64,000 nucleotides of DNA from Thamnaconus septentrionalis (lineage: Eukaryota; Chordata; Actinopteri; Tetraodontiformes; Monacanthidae). The notes beneath the pieces were generated by a model. The model did not search any database. It was given only the letters and a program-made list of their open reading frames with translations, and was not told the DNA's origin. A program made the translations under genes and the position numbers. Every line of letters begins with the position of its first letter. Position 1 is the stretch's first letter. Of this stretch, positions 60,116-64,000 are shown piece after piece. The stretch is taken from the NCBI GenBank assembly GCA_009823395.1, contig CM020505.1:24227129-24291128 (forward strand), read 5' to 3'.

Positions 60116-61907
60116 GTGAGTAAAGTCAAGGTGATTGTTCAAAGTGACTGCAAGTGACAAACTCAATGTGGGGCGGCTGGGAATGGTCGCGAGGCGATCA
60201 AAACGCGCTGCTCGCAGCGGATTTGGAGAGAGGGGCGATGATCCAGAGTTGACAAAATGTTTCCTCCGATTAATTCAAAGCTTCTCAATAATCTGCAGTC
60301 TGCTTTCTGGGCGATAAAGCAGCGGCAGCGCCGCGTCAAAGCGCCGTGTGGTGACAGTTCGGATCATCGCTGCCTTCTCCGCCGCCGAGGGAGAAATCTT
60401 CAAAAGCTCAAACTTTCTCAGAAATTAAACAAAAAAAATATATATAATAATCAGGGAAAAACCGTGCCGTACATTTTTCGTTATTTTATAAAATTGCCAG
60501 CAAGAGTGTATTTTAGACTGACTGGTTCAATAACAGCAGGCCTGAACACTGTGGGAGGATCCCAGTGAGGAGCGGAGGAACAAAGCCGCGGCCAGAAGCG
60601 CTTCAGTCGTTCAGCTCAAATGCCAGGAGACATTTTTCCTTCAAAATGTGTTTATTGTAATGACGATCATTTGAGTTGGCTGCCAAAGTGCCAAACACAG
60701 CCGCAGGGGAGAAATGAAGCAGATATCACGTTTAAAATAAATACGCAGTTCCGGTCTGAACAAACTGTAAACGCTCCTTTTTCAAACTTGAAGCCGCGCT
60801 GCTTTTAACGCTCGCGCTGGCTTATGCAGTAAAGTGTGTTTGTGTGCGTGCAAGCGCGTGCTCGCATGTTTACGCACAGCGAGCGTAACTGTTGTATTTC
60901 CGCGGCCTCGTCAGAGAACTTTGACGCACCATTTTTTTTTTAAATGTGATTTTATCATATTAAAAAATATACATGATTATAAATAATAATAATAAAAAAA
61001 ATCCGTTCAACTCGCAGGGTTCTCCTTATGACCACACCACGGGCATGGCCGGTTCCATCGGGTACCACCCGTACGCAGCGCCCCTGGGCACCTACCCCTA
61101 CGGTGACCCGGCGTACCGGAAGAACGCCACCCGGGACGCCACCGCCACCCTGAAGGCCTGGCTCAGCGAGCACCGCAAGAACCCCTACCCCACCAAGGGC
61201 GAGAAGATCATGTTGGCCATCATCACCAAGATGACCCTCACCCAGGTGTCCACCTGGTTCGCCAACGCCAGGAGGCGACTGAAGAAGGAGAACAAGATGA
61301 CGTGGACGCCGCGGAACCGCAGCGAGGACGAGGAGGAGGACGAGAACATCGACCTGGAGAAGAACGACGACGACGTGGAGCCGCACAAGCCGGCAGACAA
61401 CAAGGGAGACTCGACTGACACGGAAGCAGGTCGGTGGTGCGAGGAGGAGGAGGTGGAAAGGAGAAGAGGAGGAGAGGAGGAGGAGGAGGTGGAGGAGGTG
61501 GAAAGGAGGAGAGGAGGAGGAGGAGGGAGGGAGGAAGGGGGAGAAAAAAAATAAAGACAGAGAGAGAGAGAGAAAAAAAAAATCATCAATTTTTCATAGC
61601 AGTCGTTTCCAGTCAGGGTGCAGAATTGATTGCTGCTTAATGGTGGTATATTATTTATAATGGGACAATTGCTTTAAATAATAATCACCTTCAAGTCTCC
61701 TCGTTTGACTTCCCGCCGCTGAAATTGCTGGTGACGCAGAGTGTTTAGCAGCCAATTTATCTTTAACTGCATAATAAGGATACAGCTGCTGTGTGTGTGT
61801 GTGTGTGTGTGTGTGGGGGGGATTTATATATGGCCTTTGTGTGATAATTTGGTCCTGTTGCTGAAGGATTTTTCATCACGAGTAGCTGGTGTGATGCGAT
61901 TATTTAG

Positions 61908-61954
<47 letters not shown>

Positions 61955-63009
61955 CAAAAGATAATTGCAGATTAATGGCGATTTATTTTAAATTCGCATC
62001 AAATGTTTTTTCGGTGGGGGGGGAAATTATATGGATGCAGACTTTGTGTGAAAAATATGACATAATTAATACCGGCAATTTAGTAAAACTTGTAAACGTC
62101 CGTGATATTTATGTAGCTAAATTCGGCAGTTTCCACAGCAAAATGAGCGCATTTCTCTGATTTATTTTTTTTGCCACGTGTCATTTTCACCGGTTTTTGC
62201 GCCTATTAGTCGCTGACTCCTGCTCTCTGTGCGCCTCCTCAGACCAGAAGCTGCTGCACCCAGGGGAGCTGCAGCACCCAGGGGAGCTGCAGGGCTGTGA
62301 GGGCTTCAAGGAGGAGAGCCTGGCCGCCAGAGACTCGGACCCCCTGCTGAGCGACTCGGAGGAGCGGACTAGCAGCACCGCGGAGCTGCTGCAGGACCCA
62401 GCCGAGGCCGCCTCCTCCTCGTCCCCCTCGGCGGTCCGCAGGGAGCCGGGCTCGGGCCCGGACAGGCCGGCAGAACCGAGCCGGGCGCCGGGCGCGCTGC
62501 TCAGCACCAACGTCACGTCCGTCATCCACTCGCCGCCGGCGGCGCCTAAACCCAAACTGTGGTCGCTGGCGGAGATCGCCACGTCGTCGGACCGCTGCAG
62601 AGGCAGCGGAGGAGGCGGAGGAGGAGGAGGAGGAGGAGGAGGAGGAGGTGAAGCCCCGCAGGCTGCACCGGCTCAGAGCTCGGTGCTGGCCGGGAACCAC
62701 CCCCCCAGCCCGGCCCGCTCCTCCCCGCACTGCCCGCTGAGCAGCGCCACCGTGCTGTCCAGGCCGCTGTACTACACCTCGCCCTTCTATCCGGCCTACA
62801 CGAACTACGGCGGCGGCGGCTTCGGAGCGCTGCACGGCGGCCCCGGCGCGGTGGCCTCCACGGCGCATTTCAATGGATTAAAGCAGACTGTGCTGAACCG
62901 AGCCGAGGTTCTGGTGAGGGAGAGCAGCCACAGAGTGCGAGGACACACGCAGCTAGAGCTCTGTAAAGACTCCCCTTATGAACTGAAGAAAGGTATGTCA
63001 AATATTTAA
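59852..63009 (+). CDS. irx5: Iroquois homeobox transcription factor Irx5 (irx5a-like), three coding exons
   Basis: Joining 59852-60115, 61018-61429 and 62243-63009 gives 1,443 nt in frame, a 480-residue protein, close to human IRX5 (about 483). Exon 1 begins [20 protein letters not shown], an IRX5-type N-terminus (IRX2 diverges after YQP). The TALE homeodomain lies at about residues 121-183, with the three-residue loop YPT at 145-147 and the recognition helix [10 protein letters not shown] at 168-177. An acidic stretch (190-209), the block [15 protein letters not shown] (328-342) and the C-terminus [15 protein letters not shown] follow, all as in IRX5. Family role: a nuclear sequence-specific DNA-binding regulator used in neural, retinal, heart and limb patterning. 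The start has a good context (gcagccATGg). Poly-Ala (74-82) and poly-Gly (348-361) tracts are present. Whether this is the a or b teleost copy cannot be settled from the window. Assignment to Irx5 is very secure; exact junctions are inferred from GT/AG sites and phase. Confidence 0.96.
60116..61017 (+). other. irx5: irx5 intron 1
   Basis: A 902-nt intron running from gtgagt to a cag acceptor (ttcaactcgcag). Its first 300 bases stay CpG-rich, continuing the 5' CpG island. The 3' half is AT-rich, with a T run near 60930 and AT-rich sequence up to the acceptor. No coding potential was recognised inside it; short open frames have no family features. Confidence 0.88.
61018..61429 (+). CDS. irx5: irx5 coding exon 2, homeodomain exon
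   Basis: 137 full codons plus one base (phase 1). It opens [24 protein letters not shown], then carries the whole TALE homeodomain from [27 protein letters not shown] to [40 protein letters not shown] follows, which is the IRX5 signature after the homeodomain. It ends GAA GCA G before gtcggt. Helix 1 reads AWLSEH, where the IRX5 sequences I know have AWLNEH. Beyond the donor the frame continues into GGA-rich intron sequence, so the length of open frame alone would mis-set the boundary; the phase-1 join to exon 3 (TEA-D-QKL) decides it. Confidence 0.95.
61430..62242 (+). other. irx5: irx5 intron 2
   Basis: An 813-nt intron from gtcggt to ctcctcag. The first 150 bases are GGA- and GA-rich purine sequence. 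TG repeats lie at about 61789-61814 and a TC/CA tract at 61911-61953. The final part is AT-rich. The donor is non-canonical at +3 to +4 (gtcggt), but the phase and protein continuity support it. Confidence 0.85.
61911..61953. repeat. (TC)n(CA)n in irx5 intron 2
   Basis: About six TC units then 15 CA units. Confidence 0.95.
62243..63009 (+). CDS. irx5: irx5 coding exon 3 (terminal)
   Basis: It completes the split Asp226 codon and runs to TAA at 63007-63009. It includes a perfect 18-bp tandem duplication (62257-62274 and 62275-62292, HPGELQ twice), an acidic/serine segment [14 protein letters not shown], the conserved [15 protein letters not shown] block, 14 glycines (GGA-rich, 62608-62649), a conserved aromatic segment [19 protein letters not shown] and [15 protein letters not shown]. 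The last residues, [15 protein letters not shown], match the IRX5 terminus apart from N for D. Just before the stop, AAAG|GTATGT resembles a splice donor, but the open frame to TAA already gives the family's normal C-terminus. Confidence 0.94.
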
Positions 63010-63279
63010 TACCGGAATATTTTACAACTCACCGCGGACTCTTTTTTTTTTTTGTTGTTGTTGTTGGTTTAAATTATTTTTATTTGCTTTTCTTTTTATG
63101 GTTGCATTGGAGAAAAAACGGACAAAGAAATTCAACGAACAAGGATAAAGCAAAATTTTTGAGAACAGTTATTTTCCTGAGTAAATACTATCGCTCTTTT
63201 TTTTCAGTTTCTGACTGGTTAATCCCTAAAAATGTAACAAAAAAGGTCTTAATCGCTGCAGCCACCCGAGTCTATTTGT

Positions 63280-63285
63280 ATTAAA
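63280..63285 (+). terminator. irx5: candidate polyadenylation signal ATTAAA
   Basis: A common variant hexamer 271 bases after the stop codon, followed by T/G-rich sequence (gtatatttaatgtagcatttttgt). Confidence 0.4.
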
Positions 63286-63439
63286 GACTAACATGTATAT
63301 TTAATGTAGCATTTTTGTATTTAAAATGGACGACACACTATCTTTGAAGTAAATTATGAGACAAAAATATTGATACTTGTGCAGCGATTATTTTATTTAT
63401 TCATTTTGACTGCATGTGTGAAAAGTGCTTCGAGGCCAG

Positions 63440-63475
<36 letters not shown>

Positions 63476-63599
63476 AAAGTATTAATTGCATTTTTGCACC
63501 GTGACAAATGCTTTGATGGCAGCCGTCCTGTGAACATGTGACGGCAGTGAGGGATTAAAACACCTTCATTCAGCAGCAACACTGATGCTGGAATGTCGA

Positions 63600-63605
63600 A
63601 ATAAA
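63600..63605 (+). terminator. irx5: candidate polyadenylation signal AATAAA
   Basis: The canonical hexamer about 590 bases after the stop, an alternative distal end for the irx5 transcript. Confidence 0.4.
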
Positions 63606-63819
63606 AAGACTCCAGTTATGGTTACAAATATTCAAAGGGATTTTATTTTTATTTTGTCGAGTTATTATGTGGCTAAAATGTTCCAAGCACGCGGTCGTAT
63701 CTCTCCTACTTTTTTTTCTCTCTCTTTCTTTTTAACTATTTCAGGGCCGCGTCTCGCGCTCTATTTCTTTCAAAGAAAGAACGAAAAGTTGGCCACGTTT
63801 CTAAAAGTGGATATTGATA

Positions 63820-64000
63820 TAATAATAACAAGAGCGACGCGCAGCCATTTATAACCCAATTACCTCGCGCCTTTTATGCGGAGCAATCAGGTGCTGAACT
63901 CGCTAATGAGTCGATTTGATGCCAAATTTAGAGCTCGTTACTATTTTTCCAAGGCGTGGCGGCCATGCATTGACAACATAGTGGCCCATTACTGCATTAA
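63820..64000. other. candidate conserved noncoding element 3' of irx5
   Basis: Repeat-free sequence with homeobox-enhancer character: ATAACCCAATTACC, GCTAATGAGTCG, TTATGCGG, ATTTAGAGCTCGTTA and CATTACTGCATTAA. It runs off the window. Conservation is inferred from texture only. Confidence 0.3.

Larger units (their letters stand above)
63010..63620 (+). other. irx5: irx5 3' untranslated region (approximate)
   Basis: AT-rich sequence after the stop, with a T-run/TTG repeat at about 63042-63066 and a 29-base class A run at about 63446-63474. Two candidate cleavage signals are visible: ATTAAA at 63280 and AATAAA at 63600. The true end is not determined. Confidence 0.5.

Noticed and set aside
59402..60166. 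254-codon open frame on the minus strand over irx5 exon 1 and leader
   Set aside because: It is antisense to a firmly identified exon in CpG-rich DNA, with a poly-Ala run made by the leader AGC repeat. No family resemblance.
60955..61386. Minus-strand frame over the homeodomain exon
   Set aside because: Shadow of exon 2; the sense frame encodes the homeodomain.
62239..62868. 209-codon minus-strand frame over irx5 exon 3
   Set aside because: Antisense shadow of a GC-rich coding exon; Arg/Gly/Ala-rich without a domain.

Overview
The window is vertebrate genomic DNA, almost certainly from a ray-finned (teleost, probably percomorph) fish. Three things point there. (1) A spliced Iroquois homeobox gene of the IRX5 type lies at the right-hand end. 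(2) The rest is packed with long simple repeats, such as CA/TG, GA, CAG and AAT tracts, as in many fish genomes. (3) The two recognisable mobile-element remnants, a Tc1-like transposase tail and a non-LTR retrotransposon 3' end, belong to families common in fish. Nothing bacterial is present: no operons, no CRISPR array and no tRNA or rRNA genes were seen.

Layout. Bases 1 to about 58,450 contain no protein-coding gene that I can support. Open frames there are shadows of simple repeats or chance frames without domain similarity. This stretch alternates repeat-poor blocks (AT-rich, with homeodomain, octamer and CCAAT-type motifs, plausible conserved enhancers) with microsatellites and short tandem repeats. 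A short TE-derived patch sits at about 35.3-35.9 kb, and a 14-unit telomere-like hexamer array at about 21.3 kb. In vertebrate IrxB clusters the order is irx3 - irx5 - irx6, with irx5 reading away from irx3. The desert therefore probably corresponds to the irx3-irx5 intergenic regulatory region. That is inference, because irx3 is not in the window.

Bases about 58.45-63.6 kb hold irx5 on the + strand. A CpG- and GA-rich promoter and leader with short upstream ORFs precedes three coding exons: 59852-60115, 61018-61429 and 62243-63009. They join in frame to a 480-residue protein with a TALE homeodomain, an acidic stretch, the conserved [15 protein letters not shown] block and the conserved IRX5 C-terminus. 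Candidate polyadenylation signals lie at 63280 and 63600. The last about 180 bases look like another conserved noncoding block.

How it fits together. The window appears to be one developmental transcription-factor gene plus its upstream regulatory landscape. No new multi-gene system was found. The more unusual items are a 40-bp near-perfect palindrome carrying inverted forkhead-like sites about 1.9 kb upstream of the start codon, the upstream ORFs of irx5, a lineage-type in-frame duplication in exon 3, a possible convergent pair of CTCF-like motifs, the interstitial telomere-like array, and many long CAG/CTG and mirror or inverted repeat tracts able to adopt non-B DNA.
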